Of a stretch of 43,782 nucleotides of DNA, positions 15,980 to 24,162 are shown in pieces. How positions within the stretch are numbered: position 1 is the stretch's first letter; the number at the start of each line of letters is the position of its first letter. Source of the DNA: Trichococcus pasteurii (GTDB lineage Bacteria > Bacillota > Bacilli > Lactobacillales > Aerococcaceae); contig NZ_FONM01000022.1 in NCBI RefSeq assembly GCF_900112935.1, positions 1-43,782 of the forward strand, in the 5' to 3' direction. Under the pieces are notes generated by a model. The model saw only the letters and a list, made by a program, of their open reading frames with translations, had not been told where the DNA came from and searched no databases. The translations under genes were made by a program, and so were the position numbers.

Positions 15980-16324
15980 GTGGAAAAAGCCATCACGTAT
16001 ACTGGTCAAGCGGATCAGCACAAGGAAGAACTGGAAGAAAAACTAATGAACGTCATCGATACGGAAATCGGCCTCGATATCGTCAATCTCGGATTGATTT
16101 ACGGCATCGATTTGGATGACGACGGGATTTGCACGGTCCGATTGACGTTTACGGGGGCCGGCTGTTCTTGCTCGGAGCATATTTTGAAGGGGGTCCATGA
16201 GCAGCTGGATCCGTTGGGTTTCATCAATGCCGTCAAAATCAAGATTGTGTGGAGTCCGGCTTGGGTGTTGGATCGCATCACCCGCTATGGCCGCATTTCG
16301 CTTGGAATCAATCCGGGCAGATAA
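15980..16324 (+). CDS. MIP18/SufT-type metal-sulfur cluster assembly protein
   Basis: A 114-residue protein of the DUF59 (MIP18, PaaD/SufT) family. Seen are NVIDTEIGLDIVNLGLIYGI, the hallmark D-P/T-E-x3-D-I-V-x-LGL-I/V-Y segment, LTFTGAGCSCSEHILKGV with two Cys, and a C-terminal VWSPAWVLDRIT. Family members help mature iron-sulfur proteins. The start is the GTG at 15980 with AAAGGAGG eleven bases upstream. It is the second gene of an operon with ilvD and probably helps supply the dehydratase cluster, which is inference from position. Confidence 0.88.
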   Translation: MEKAITYTGQADQHKEELEEKLMNVIDTEIGLDIVNLGLIYGIDLDDDGICTVRLTFTGAGCSCSEHILKGVHEQLDPLGFINAVKIKIVWSPAWVLDRITRYGRISLGINPGR

Positions 16325-16325
16325 G

Positions 16326-16376
16326 AAAAAGGATCGGAACAAAGTGTTTTTGATACACTTTGTTCCGATCCTTTTT
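16326..16376 (+). terminator. Rho-independent terminator of ilvD operon
   Basis: AAAAAGGATCGGAACAAAGTGT pairs perfectly with its complement around a short T-rich loop, followed by TTTTTT. It may also act on the opposite strand, for the AIM24 gene. Confidence 0.92.
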
Positions 16377-16418
16377 TGAATGGACGTAAGCACTGCTGGA
16401 TTGGCAAGCGAACTTCTA

Positions 16419-17180
16419 TTAGCGAAGAACGGGCGCCATCAAAACTTTGCCTGTTCCACGATAGACATTGACCAAACCTTCGCCGGATGCGGCTGAACCC
16501 AGAAGCGTCTGGCCTGATCTTGATACTGTAAATTCCAGGCTGCCGGACCAAGCGATCGCCATATTCCCATCAATCTTCAATTCATCATTTTCCAACTCTA
16601 TTTCTATCAGTTCTTCTCTTGGTACGTACGATTCAAGTGCGACAATCCCGCCGCCAGAAAGACCTAGGTTAAAAAGACCTTCTCCGCCCATCGCAGCAGA
16701 AGAGAGGTTGGACTTCATGACTGCTTTGTGGTTCAATTCCGAATCGCAAGCCAAAAATAATCCGTCTTCGATTACAATTGAGCCATTCCAGTCATCGACA
16801 TCAATCAGCAAAATATGCTTATAGGTCGGTTCCAATACCAGTTTTCCGGTTCCGGTGTATTCAGGCTTAATTGCGGATTCATTCGTGACTTTCCCTCGAA
16901 GCGCTTTTCCCAAAAAATCGCCCACGCCTTTAAGCCCGGTTGTAGCACTGACATTCCCGACCATCCACTGCATGGCTCCTGATTGAACGGTGATGTCGGA
17001 AAGGCTGACATCGCAGACCAGCTGTCTTCTTCTGACGTTCATTTCAGAAGCATAGTAGGCAGCTTGAGCTGTCAGGTGATCGACACTCAAATCTTTCAAG
17101 TATTCCACGACCTTAAATGCGCCCATCTCTTCGACAATTTTCACATCATTGTTATCTTCGAAATTTTTTATTCTGAACAT
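16419..17180 (-). CDS. AIM24 family protein
   Basis: A 253-residue beta-rich protein of the AIM24/TIGR00266 family (double-stranded beta-helix, tryptophan RNA-binding-attenuator-like fold). Typical stretches are VSLSDITVQSGAMQWMVGNV, GLFLACDSEL, GEGLFNLGLSGGGIVALES and WSGSLEFTVSRSG. The molecular role in bacteria is unknown. Of two in-frame ATGs, the one at 17180 has AGAAGG nine bases upstream; the ATG at 17186 is too close to that site. The gene is monocistronic and convergent with the ilvD operon. Confidence 0.85.
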   Translation of the reverse strand: MFRIKNFEDNNDVKIVEEMGAFKVVEYLKDLSVDHLTAQAAYYASEMNVRRRQLVCDVSLSDITVQSGAMQWMVGNVSATTGLKGVGDFLGKALRGKVTNESAIKPEYTGTGKLVLEPTYKHILLIDVDDWNGSIVIEDGLFLACDSELNHKAVMKSNLSSAAMGGEGLFNLGLSGGGIVALESYVPREELIEIELENDELKIDGNMAIAWSGSLEFTVSRSGQTLLGSAASGEGLVNVYRGTGKVLMAPVLR

Positions 17181-17360
17181 ATCCATTTTCCTTCTTTCTT
17201 TTGCAGAGGCAATAGCTGTGTCTGGTCAATAAAGGCTTATTCAAATTTGGTGTATCATTGTCTATCATTATAACACTATTTTGATTATCGACCAATATTT
17301 AGATGGAAACGGTAACCGGATGGAAGAAGAACGCTTGTGTTGTCAGCCGTAGAAGGAGAA

Positions 17361-17387
17361 AAGTCCTGACTCTCAGAGCTAGGACTT
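17361..17387 (-). terminator. Weak terminator-like hairpin behind fabV
   Basis: AAGTCCT and AGGACTT flank a 13-base loop; on the minus strand the stem is followed by TTCTCC. It lies about 50 bases beyond the fabV stop. Confidence 0.4.
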
Positions 17388-17435
17388 GTCATTCATCGGT
17401 GCGGATAAAAGGTGAATTGGTGTCACCGGAACGAT

Positions 17436-18632
17436 TTAATATTCCAAAGCTTTCAATTCTTCGATCGTAACGTCTTGCTCGACATAGTTATCAACCATGA
17501 ATCCACTTAAAACTGAAAACTCTTTGTAAAGAAGATCATACGCCGCCATGTCGGTATTGAAATTCTCTTTGTTCAATTGCTCGATCAGTGCCTTTGTTTT
17601 AGCTTGCGTGTCGCTGTCAAGTTCCCAGCTATCCGGTCTCAGGCGGCCAGCTTCATCATACTCAGCCTTGGTACCATAAACCATATCGCGATAAATGCGG
17701 TCGATATGCATGATCGGTGTTTCGTGGGTGCCTTTTTCCGTCATGACTTTGTAAAGACCGATGCAATAAACAGGGAAGAACGGAATGACTGAGCTTGCTT
17801 TGGTGGTAACGGCAGTTGCCACCACAATCTGGGCTTTACCGTTGATGTCAGCCAACAACGCATTGATGGTCTTCGCCTTCTCATCACAATCTGCTTTGGC
17901 AAGACCAAGGGTACCGCCACCGTAGTAAGGACGGTTCAGCTCTGTTCCCAAATAAGAATAATTGGTCGTCAGAACCCCGTCAGCCAATACATCTGCTTCC
18001 TTCAACGCTTCCATCCATAGCTGCCAGTCTTCGCCACCCATGACTTTTAGGGTACCGGCGATTTCTTCCTCTGTTGCAGGTTCCAGCGTTTCGATGTAGA
18101 AATCCTGATTTTGCATATTGATGTTCGGACCGACCACGGGCTCCCCAAGGGCTTTGATTGCGGAAGTGTACGTCTCTCCAGTATCGGGATCTGTCCTTCT
18201 GCCGCTTGCCAGACTATAAACAACCAGGTCTACTTTGCCCCCGAACTCGTTCTTGATATATTCGATGACTTCTTGCTTACTTTCGTGGCTGAAGGCGTCC
18301 TGCACAAAATTCTTGGCGATCAGGCCTTCTTTTTCGGCAGCCTCACGGAAAGCGATATTGTTGTACCAGCCGGCTGTGCCGAGATTCCGTTCATTTTTCG
18401 GTCCTTTTTCGAAAGAAACGCCGATCGTATCCGCTCCCGCACCAAAAGCCAGGCTGATTCGGGTGGCTAAACCGTAGCTTGATGACGCACCAATGATCAA
18501 TACCTTTTTCGGACCTGCAAAAGTTCCTTTGTTTTTTACATAGTCGATTTCATTCAATACTTCCTGCTTGCATCCAAGCGGGTTTACACCAAGGGCTACA
18601 TTTCCCCGTATATTTTGTTTAAATTCCAACAT
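17436..18632 (-). CDS. fabV: Trans-2-enoyl-CoA/ACP reductase FabV
   Basis: A 398-residue NADH-dependent enoyl reductase of the FabV/TER type, which reduces trans-2-enoyl chains in the last step of fatty acid elongation or crotonyl-CoA in fermentation. Seen are a Rossmann motif at VLIIGASSSYGLATR (about 44-58), and the diagnostic Tyr-x8-Lys site at Tyr237-Lys246 (YGGGTLGLAK), longer than the Tyr-x6-Lys of FabI. Length matches the family. FabV enzymes are naturally tolerant of triclosan. GGAGGAAAATCAAAC precedes the ATG. It is not beside other fab genes, so it may serve as an alternative reductase. Confidence 0.95.
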   Translation of the reverse strand: MLEFKQNIRGNVALGVNPLGCKQEVLNEIDYVKNKGTFAGPKKVLIIGASSSYGLATRISLAFGAGADTIGVSFEKGPKNERNLGTAGWYNNIAFREAAEKEGLIAKNFVQDAFSHESKQEVIEYIKNEFGGKVDLVVYSLASGRRTDPDTGETYTSAIKALGEPVVGPNINMQNQDFYIETLEPATEEEIAGTLKVMGGEDWQLWMEALKEADVLADGVLTTNYSYLGTELNRPYYGGGTLGLAKADCDEKAKTINALLADINGKAQIVVATAVTTKASSVIPFFPVYCIGLYKVMTEKGTHETPIMHIDRIYRDMVYGTKAEYDEAGRLRPDSWELDSDTQAKTKALIEQLNKENFNTDMAAYDLLYKEFSVLSGFMVDNYVEQDVTIEELKALEY

Positions 18633-19277
18633 GTTTGATTTTCCTCCATTAAAATGTCATAAGAATATAATACCAGAAAATGCTTCTCAAGAATAATTAT
18701 CTGCAGAAATTTCGGGGATAAGTTAGCCACCTTTGTTTACCAGTCATTCAGTTGATGGGCTCAACTGGAATTTAGTTTTTCAAATAACATAATAAAAAAA
18801 CTGGATTTCTATGGGGTTCATTTTTGTACATTCGAGAAGCAGAGGTGTACAATTAACGTGTGATATATTGAACAAATTGAGAGTCTGAAAATAAACTAAA
18901 CAGCAGAAATCCATTTTGTGAAAGTAGCTCAGATTATAGGAGAGCTGCGCAAAAACGGAAATGATATACGGGAAATAGCATTCGAAAATTTCATGACGGG
19001 GGTGAAAAAACGATCCAAACAACGAATGTTAACAGAAATTCATCAAAGCGAGGTGAAGAACAGTTTAGTTTGATTGAGCCACTGTATCCTTGCGGTATTT
19101 AAAATGAATCAGGGTACAATGATACACTAACGTTTAAATATTTAAGGTAATGATTCTTTTTTTTGAAGGAAAACTCAAGCGCGCTATTCAATAGTGAGGA
19201 ATCAGAGTTCTCCACACGATTTAATGAAGCGCCTATTATATATTGATTTAGAAATTTGATAGGGGGCGATCAAATTG
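18633..19277. other. Long intergenic region with one possible gene remnant
   Basis: No intact gene is supported. A short plus-strand reading frame at 18918-19073 has protein-like composition and is listed separately; otherwise only AT-rich sequence without clear hairpins is visible. Confidence 0.5.
18918..19073 (+). pseudogene. Possible gene fragment
   Basis: A 51-codon frame begins with a GTG and reads VKVAQIIGELRKNGNDIREI, then AFENFMTGVKKRSKQR onward. It looks amphipathic and basic like a piece of a DNA-binding or transposase protein, but it has no ribosome site and no recognisable family. It may be coincidental. Confidence 0.2.
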
Positions 19278-19583
19278 ATGGACAGAAAGTTGATTGAAGA
19301 AACAATAAAAGTCGTAAGAGAGAATCCGGATGCACAAGATGCCGAAATACAAAAGAAAGTGGAAGATATAGTGGGATATACAGGTATACCTTTTGTTTAT
19401 AAATATTCTATCGTTATCCTAGGCATTTTGGCTTTAACTGCTGCATTTGCGGGGGTAATAGTACTCATTATAGACCCAACTGGGGCGAGCAAGATTCCTG
19501 AAGCGCTAGTTTCTATTGGGTCAGCATCAGTAGGTGCCCTAGTCGGAATCTTTGCACGCACTCCTAACAATGACGGGAAATAA
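19278..19583 (+). CDS. Small two-helix membrane protein
   Basis: A 101-residue protein I cannot assign. A charged N-terminal helix (RKLIEETIKVVRENPDAQDA) is followed by two membrane segments at about 42-66 (YSIVILGILALTAAFAGVIVLII) and 75-95 (IPEALVSIGSASVGALVGIFA). The second is rich in small residues. AGGGGG lies eleven bases before the ATG; a TTG one codon upstream is possible. It lies 172 bases before the first protease gene on the same strand. Confidence 0.7.
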   Translation: MDRKLIEETIKVVRENPDAQDAEIQKKVEDIVGYTGIPFVYKYSIVILGILALTAAFAGVIVLIIDPTGASKIPEALVSIGSASVGALVGIFARTPNNDGK

Positions 19584-19755
19584 TGGTTAAGAAGCTTAAT
19601 ACCATAGTCAATGTCTTTTCAAAGGTTTCCACCAAAACGAGATAAAACCTGAAACGGGCAAATTCAAGCGGTTCGTTCTTGAGAAACACTCGAGCTGCAA
19701 GAGCATCCTACGCTACTTTACAAGCTTTGGAAGATGAGGAAAGAGGATATCGAAA

Positions 19756-21165
19756 ATGAAAAAGAGGCTACTTATTACTGTACCGGCTATCGTTATTCTT
19801 ATCGCGTCCATCGTCGCAAGCATTTTCCTGATTAACATAAAGCCGGACACATCTCAAGTCAGCACCGCAAAAAAAGTGGCGGATTACACCGATCCAGCCA
19901 TTGTATATATATACAATGGCGTAAGTGTTGAATGGACATATTACGGAACCGGTGATTCTTATTACGATGATCTGCTTTACAATTTCTTTCAAGGGATTGG
20001 TACTGTGGATCAGTTTGGCGCTCAAGGATCCGGCTTTGTCATAAATGAAAATGGCTATATCGTCACAAACGCTCATGTTGTTGAATATTCCAAATTGGAT
20101 GATCAAGACTTAGCGGATATGTCTTTAGCCTACTATGCCGACCAGTTCAGTTCTTATCTGACCTCCATTGGCATTGAAGAAACTTACGACAACGCCTATG
20201 ATTTCCTGTGGAGCTACATGGGATGGCTCAACGTTGATAGGAGTCTTATAGTGGTCCTTCCAGGCAGCGAGATTGCCGATGTCCAACAGATAGATAGCAA
20301 AATCATGTTCAACGGCGAAATCAAGAGTTATGGCGCACCTACAGGGGAAGGCAAAGATGTCGCCATAGTCAAGATTGAAGCGGATAATCTTCCGACTTTG
20401 AGCCTTGCGAATTCGGATGAAGTTCAGCTTCAAGATAGCGTATGGGCGTTCGGTTTCCCGGCTGCTGCGGAATCGAGTGCGCTTTCTCCGGACGCCGCTT
20501 TGGTTGTTTCTGTGACTTCCGGTAATATTTCGGCTGTGGACAAACGCTCGACGCAAGGCGCAGCTATTCTCCAAATGGATGCAGCCATCACCCATGGCAG
20601 CAGCGGCGGGCCCATCGTCAAAGCGGATGGTGAAGTTATCGGGATATCCACATTCGGGGGTGACACCGTCAACGGTCAGGAAGTTCAAGGATTCAACTTC
20701 ATTGTTCCTTCAAACACCATAAAGGAATTCGTTTCCCAATCTGGGGGTTCCAATGAGGAAGGAGCAGTAGACAAACTCTACAAAGAGGGTCTCAATTTGT
20801 ATTGGGGCGGATATTATAAAGATGCACTGTCGAAATTTGAGGCGGTCCAGAGGCTTTTCCCTGAACATTCTGAAATCGACAAGCTCATAGAAAATTCACA
20901 GAAGAAAAGCTCCGAGAGCAAGACACTATGGTCAAACTACAAGACTGCCTTCATAAGCTATGATGCTGTGGCAGCAGTGGCTATTGGACTTCTTTTGTTG
21001 TTCACCTTCAAAGGCAAAAAACCATCCAAGAAAAAAGGCGGTATCGCTGAAACAGAACCAGCTCGGGAAAAGGGGATCACTTCCCCAGTTTCATCCAAAG
21101 ATGATGACAGCAACTCCGAGAGTGAAGCGAGCAGTAAATCGAATGATGACTATATTGGGGAGTAG
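19756..21165 (+). CDS. Membrane-anchored trypsin-like serine protease, copy 1
   Basis: A 469-residue HtrA/DegP-like protease without a PDZ domain. The N-terminal membrane helix spans about residues 7-26. The catalytic triad is His107 (VTNAHVVE), Asp201 (GKDVAIVKIEA) and Ser283 (THGSSGGPIV). Residues 336-380 look like a tetratricopeptide pair (LYKEGLNLYWGGYYKDALSK). A second membrane helix lies at about 398-418, followed by a polar, acidic cytoplasmic tail ending DDYIGE. With two helices, the protease domain would face outside and both termini inside. AGAGGA precedes the ATG. It is nearly identical to the copy at 27418. A role in envelope protein quality control or signalling is inferred. Confidence 0.88.
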   Translation: MKKRLLITVPAIVILIASIVASIFLINIKPDTSQVSTAKKVADYTDPAIVYIYNGVSVEWTYYGTGDSYYDDLLYNFFQGIGTVDQFGAQGSGFVINENGYIVTNAHVVEYSKLDDQDLADMSLAYYADQFSSYLTSIGIEETYDNAYDFLWSYMGWLNVDRSLIVVLPGSEIADVQQIDSKIMFNGEIKSYGAPTGEGKDVAIVKIEADNLPTLSLANSDEVQLQDSVWAFGFPAAAESSALSPDAALVVSVTSGNISAVDKRSTQGAAILQMDAAITHGSSGGPIVKADGEVIGISTFGGDTVNGQEVQGFNFIVPSNTIKEFVSQSGGSNEEGAVDKLYKEGLNLYWGGYYKDALSKFEAVQRLFPEHSEIDKLIENSQKKSSESKTLWSNYKTAFISYDAVAAVAIGLLLLFTFKGKKPSKKKGGIAETEPAREKGITSPVSSKDDDSNSESEASSKSNDDYIGE

Positions 21166-21306
21166 CAACTGTTAGCTGAATAAAACACAATTATGAATTT
21201 GAATCATGCATTTCTGGTAATGAAGGTATTCTGCCCAATAGCTGGCAAAAAGTAACTATGGAAATACAATCGATTTCAAATATCAATTATGTCGATGAAC
21301 CCTCGG

Positions 21307-21356
21307 ACAAAAAAGAAGGCCAAGATTCCCTAAACGGATTCTGGCCTTTCTTTTTG
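21307..21356 (+). terminator. Terminator of protease copy 1
   Basis: AAGGCCAAGATTCC pairs with GGATTCTGGCCTTT, then CTTTTT. It is closely related to the hairpins at 28980 and 5472. Confidence 0.85.
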
Positions 21357-21412
21357 CGGAATATGGAAATAACTGAGGAAGTTGTGGCAGAGGCTACTCT
21401 AATCCTCTGTTT

Positions 21413-22120
21413 TCACCATTCCTTAGGCTCGTAGTTTAACTCTTGGAATAACTGCGCCTTTTCCTTCTTGGACAGGTAGCGCCATTGTCCCACTGGAAGA
21501 TTGTCCAACTGGATATTCATGATGCGGATTCTTTGCAATCGGTAGACGTTGTATCCCAATTCCTCGCACATGCGGCGGATTTGACGGTTGAGTCCTTGGG
21601 TCAGGATGATTTTAAAATCATATTTTGATAGTTGCTCTACTTTGCAAGGCAGGGTGACCGTATCCAATATTTTGACCCCTTCTGACATCTGCTTCAGGAA
21701 TTCAGGCGTGATTGGGCGGTCCACGGAAACGACATATTCCTTCTCATGCTGGTTCTCGGAACGCAGAATTTCATTGACGATATCGCCGTCATTCGTGAGT
21801 AGGATCAAGCCCTCAGAATCTTTATCGAGGCGCCCGATATGGAAAACACGGAAGGGATGGTTGACCAAATCGACAATATTCCCTTTGACGCCTTTTTCGG
21901 TCGTGCTCGTGATGCCGACCGGTTTGTTCAAGGCAATGTAGACGTTGTTGCGGGCTACGAAAAGCTGGTTGCCGTTTACGCGGACATCGTCCCCCGGCTC
22001 CACTTGGCTGCCGATCGTTGCCCGCTTTCCGTTGATCGTTACGCGCCCCTCGGTAATCAGTTTGTCGGCGCCTCGTCGGGAGGCTGTACCTGCTTCACTT
22101 ATAAATTTATTGATACGCAT
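21413..22120 (-). CDS. rluF: 23S rRNA pseudouridine synthase, RluF type
   Basis: A 235-residue enzyme of the RsuA/RluB/E/F family that isomerises a specific uridine in 23S rRNA. An S4 RNA-binding domain ([20 protein letters not shown], residues 1-60) is followed by the synthase domain with the catalytic Asp in [19 protein letters not shown]. The [14 protein letters not shown] block, GLNRQIRRM and the absence of a long insert resemble RluF, so U2604-type modification is likely; RluB or RsuA specificity cannot be excluded by eye. GGAAGTGTCCAC precedes the ATG. Confidence 0.88.
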   Translation of the reverse strand: MRINKFISEAGTASRRGADKLITEGRVTINGKRATIGSQVEPGDDVRVNGNQLFVARNNVYIALNKPVGITSTTEKGVKGNIVDLVNHPFRVFHIGRLDKDSEGLILLTNDGDIVNEILRSENQHEKEYVVSVDRPITPEFLKQMSEGVKILDTVTLPCKVEQLSKYDFKIILTQGLNRQIRRMCEELGYNVYRLQRIRIMNIQLDNLPVGQWRYLSKKEKAQLFQELNYEPKEW

Positions 22121-22246
22121 GTGGACACTTCCTTAATCCAAATTTTATTTTATCACTTATTAAATATTTCACAAGACAAAGCAGAAGAGCAGTGTTTTAT
22201 GGGTTGCACGGCAAGTTGAGCGAGCAGCTTTTGTGGCAATCAATGA

Positions 22247-22300
22247 AAAATAGCCGAATACTTGCGAAAAACCGCAGCGTATTCGTCTATTTTTTTAGAA
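22247..22300 (-). terminator. Terminator of truA
   Basis: On the minus strand AATAGACGAATAC pairs with GTATTCGGCTATT with one mismatch, and T-runs lie on both sides, so it can act in both directions. It lies just past the truA stop. Confidence 0.8.
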
Positions 22301-22313
22301 TTTGTGCCTACTG

Positions 22314-23054
22314 TCAATCGTAATAAACTTCATCCAGGAACAGCCCGTGTGAAGGAACGGTCATCCCAGCCTCGCTGCGGATTCCGCTCTTGAAGATGGC
22401 GTCAATGTATTCCGGTTCCATCGTCCCGGCTCCGATTTCCAGGATCGTCCCCATCATGATCCGCACCATGTTGTAGAGGAAGCCTTCCCCTGTGAACGAA
22501 AAGTGCAGCAGATTGCCTTCCTGCTGGATTGTGATGTCATTGATGGTCCGGAACGTCGATTTTTTCGATTTCTTGAGTGAAGAGAACCCGAGGAAATCAT
22601 GCTTCCCGACAAGCTTTTGGCAAGCCTCGTTCATTCTGTCGACATCAAGCTGGCCAGGGTAATGGTAGCTGTAATGGCGCTCAAATGCGGAAGGCACGAC
22701 ATTATTCCAGACATGGTAGCTGTATGTCTTTCCGGCTGCGTGATAGCGGGCATGGAACCTTTCCGGAACTTCTTCCAGCTCTTTGACGACAATGTCGCGC
22801 GGTAGATAACGGATCAGGTGGTCCCGCATCGCCAACAAATCCATATCGGATGTCGTTTTGAAATTGGCAACTTGTCCCCTTGCGTGCGTGCCGGCATCGG
22901 TCCGGCCTGAGCCGATGATTTCGATCTCTGTTCCTGTCATTGCCGACAGGATGTTCTCTATTTTGCCTTGAATGGTTTTGTCCGAATCCCCGAGCCTTTG
23001 CCAGCCTAGGTATCTGCCGCCATCATACTCGATCGTCATTTTTATGTTTCTCAT
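22314..23054 (-). CDS. truA: tRNA pseudouridine(38-40) synthase TruA
   Basis: A 246-residue enzyme that converts uridines 38-40 in the tRNA anticodon arm to pseudouridine. It has the family start MTIEYDGGRYLGWQRL, the catalytic Asp in GSGRTDAGTHARGQVANF, and the end region FLYNMVRIMMGTILEIGAG. ATG 23054 is chosen because AAGGGAGATAAA precedes it and the length then equals the family norm; the open frame upstream to 23177 has no family features. It is not beside the energy-coupling-factor transporter or ribosomal genes that often accompany it in Firmicutes. Confidence 0.95.
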   Translation of the reverse strand: MRNIKMTIEYDGGRYLGWQRLGDSDKTIQGKIENILSAMTGTEIEIIGSGRTDAGTHARGQVANFKTTSDMDLLAMRDHLIRYLPRDIVVKELEEVPERFHARYHAAGKTYSYHVWNNVVPSAFERHYSYHYPGQLDVDRMNEACQKLVGKHDFLGFSSLKKSKKSTFRTINDITIQQEGNLLHFSFTGEGFLYNMVRIMMGTILEIGAGTMEPEYIDAIFKSGIRSEAGMTVPSHGLFLDEVYYD

Positions 23055-23205
23055 TTTATCTCCCTTAAACATCGGATTCTGGGCATCGTTACATGCCTTG
23101 TACTCCTGTATTATACCGAATTTCATTCCGATTTGGCGGTTTTTCGTGGAATCTTTATATTTTTCAATCAGATCCAATAGGCAAGATTTTTTAATCAGTC
23201 CAATA

Positions 23206-23264
23206 TTTTGTTCCGTATTATTAATGTTTTTACTGTTAATGACAGAACTAGTTTAAACTAAAAT
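23206..23264 (+). repeat. Inverted copy 1 of the Rgg-side control region
   Basis: Aligned by hand to the reverse complement of 24091-24149: 48 of 59 positions match, including the first 19 bases (TTTTGTTCCGTATTATTAA). It faces right, away from truA, toward a decayed reading frame. Confidence 0.8.
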
Positions 23265-23369
23265 CATTGACAGTCGCCTTTTTCATTGAATCAATTTTTT
23301 GTTGCTGTATGAATTCAAAATATAAGAAAAAAGGAGGTAGGCAAGGAGAAAACGTACATTTTTCAATAG

Positions 23370-23480
23370 GATGGTACTATCTTCTCCGACTACGCTTTAC
23401 GTAAAAACGGAGGTCTCCTTACCGAAACGGAATATAATCTGAGCGATACAGGAGACCTGCTGCCTCAGATCACAGAGTAA
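23370..23480 (+). pseudogene. C-terminal remnant, possibly of an HxlR-type regulator
   Basis: An open frame without a start reads DGTIFSDYALRKNGGLLTET, then EYNLSDTGDLLPQITE and stop. EYNLSDTGDLLPQI resembles the end of the winged-helix wing in HxlR-type regulators (usually VEYSLTELG-like). A stop codon precedes it directly, so it is a fragment. The family suggestion is weak. Confidence 0.3.
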
Positions 23481-23603
23481 GGTGAGCCTTCGATGTAATC
23501 TTCAATATACAATCTGGAATTGGATTGTGATAATCACCTTCTATTCGGCAGCCTAAATTCTGTTTGAAATTTTCTGAGAATCCAGTAAGAAAACCTTGTA
23601 AAA

Positions 23604-23650
23604 GAAAAGCAAGCAACCTGCGAAAAGGCATCGCACGTTGCTTGCTTTTC
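23604..23650 (-). terminator. Terminator of the small membrane protein gene
   Basis: GAAAAGCAAGCAAC pairs perfectly with GTTGCTTGCTTTTC around a 19-base loop; on the minus strand it is followed by TTTTACAAGG. The stop codon lies at the stem edge. Confidence 0.85.
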
Positions 23651-24005
23651 ATTCTGATTTACGTTTCTGCGCAAAAATTTCTCCAAGAGAAATACCTAAA
23701 GTTACCCAAACACCAATGTTTCCTAAACCTATACCCGAAGCGGATTTCCCGCCTAAAGCGGTCAGCAAGAGCATTACGAAGAACAAATAGATTATTGACA
23801 GTATCTGCCCATTTATATTGTCTGTATTTTTGGGACGGCGGAATCGTTTTGATAGAATATATAAAAGGTACAAACTTAAGATGATCCATAAATTTAACTT
23901 TATGGGAATTAAATTAAATAGGAACGAATCAGGAAAATAGTCATTAATCATCAAAAGTGTTAAAGAAAAATAAAAAATGAAATCAATGCATTTCCAAAAA
24001 TTCAT
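23649..24005 (-). CDS. Small polytopic membrane protein
   Basis: A 118-residue hydrophobic protein with about four membrane segments (about 7-25, 33-53, 68-86 and 92-110). A basic loop SKRFRRPKNTDN lies between the second and third, and a basic tail AQKRKSE follows. No family is recognised. GGAGGTAATATATT precedes the ATG, and this site lies inside the upstream 18-codon peptide gene, whose TGA overlaps the ATG (ATGA), so the two are translationally coupled. The pair faces away from the Rgg-family gene and shares its control region. It could be an immunity, export or target protein of that regulator. Confidence 0.75.
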   Translation of the reverse strand: MNFWKCIDFIFYFSLTLLMINDYFPDSFLFNLIPIKLNLWIILSLYLLYILSKRFRRPKNTDNINGQILSIIYLFFVMLLLTALGGKSASGIGLGNIGVWVTLGISLGEIFAQKRKSE

Positions 24006-24058
24006 AATATATTACCTCCTATCACCTCCCAAATAAGGGTTCCGATGCTTTCCAACAT
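24002..24058 (-). CDS. 18-residue hydrophobic peptide, candidate signal peptide for the adjacent Rgg
   Basis: The frame MLESIGTLIWEVIGGNIL is preceded by GTAGGAGGAGTGTAAA, an excellent ribosome site, and ends in a TGA that overlaps the next start by four bases. Rgg-family regulators of streptococci are known to be controlled by short hydrophobic peptides (SHPs) encoded next to them, often divergently; those peptides carry an acidic residue before a hydrophobic run ending in Gly-Gly. Here Glu-Val-Ile-Gly-Gly fits loosely. It could instead be a leader peptide tuning translation of the membrane protein, or a small membrane toxin. No peptide export or processing evidence can be seen. Confidence 0.5.
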   Translation of the reverse strand: MLESIGTLIWEVIGGNIL

Positions 24059-24083
24059 TTTACACTCCTCCTACTTCCTATTT

Positions 24084-24114
24084 GTTTACATATTTAGTGT
24101 AAACTAGTTATACT
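24084..24114 (+). promoter_or_regulatory. Promoter of the Rgg gene with overlapping dyad
   Basis: TTTACA (24085-24090) and TATACT (24109-24114) are 18 bases apart on the plus strand. The -35 box lies inside GTTTACA-N7-TGTAAAC (24084-24104), a perfect dyad between the divergent genes, suited to binding a dimeric regulator that controls both directions. Confidence 0.55.
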
Positions 24115-24149
24115 GTTAATAGTAAAAATGTTAATAATACGGAACAAAA
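24091..24149 (-). repeat. Inverted copy 2 of the Rgg-side control region
   Basis: The partner of 23206-23264 in opposite orientation. It covers the promoter region between the Rgg gene and the peptide gene. The two copies flank the peptide and membrane protein genes. Confidence 0.8.
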
Positions 24150-24162
24150 AGGTGGGGTGTTG

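Larger units (their letters stand above)
19733..21356 (+). repeat. Direct repeat unit 1: protease gene with its ribosome site and terminator
   Basis: From GATGAGGAAAGAGGATATCG (19733) onward this segment matches 27395 onward almost base for base through the gene, and the terminators are also related. The start-codon offset between the two copies is 7662 bases. Confidence 0.9.
23055..23648. other. Gap holding one control-region copy and a gene remnant
   Basis: This stretch holds the plus-oriented copy of the control region (23206-23264), TTGACA at 23267-23272, a good ribosome site (AAAAAAGGAGGTAG near 23330-23340) with no gene behind it, a remnant frame at 23370-23480 and the terminator of the next minus-strand gene. 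Confidence 0.6.

Noticed and set aside
23055-23177. Upstream N-terminal extension of TruA
   Set aside because: The extension lacks family features, and a good ribosome site lies at the internal ATG at 23054.
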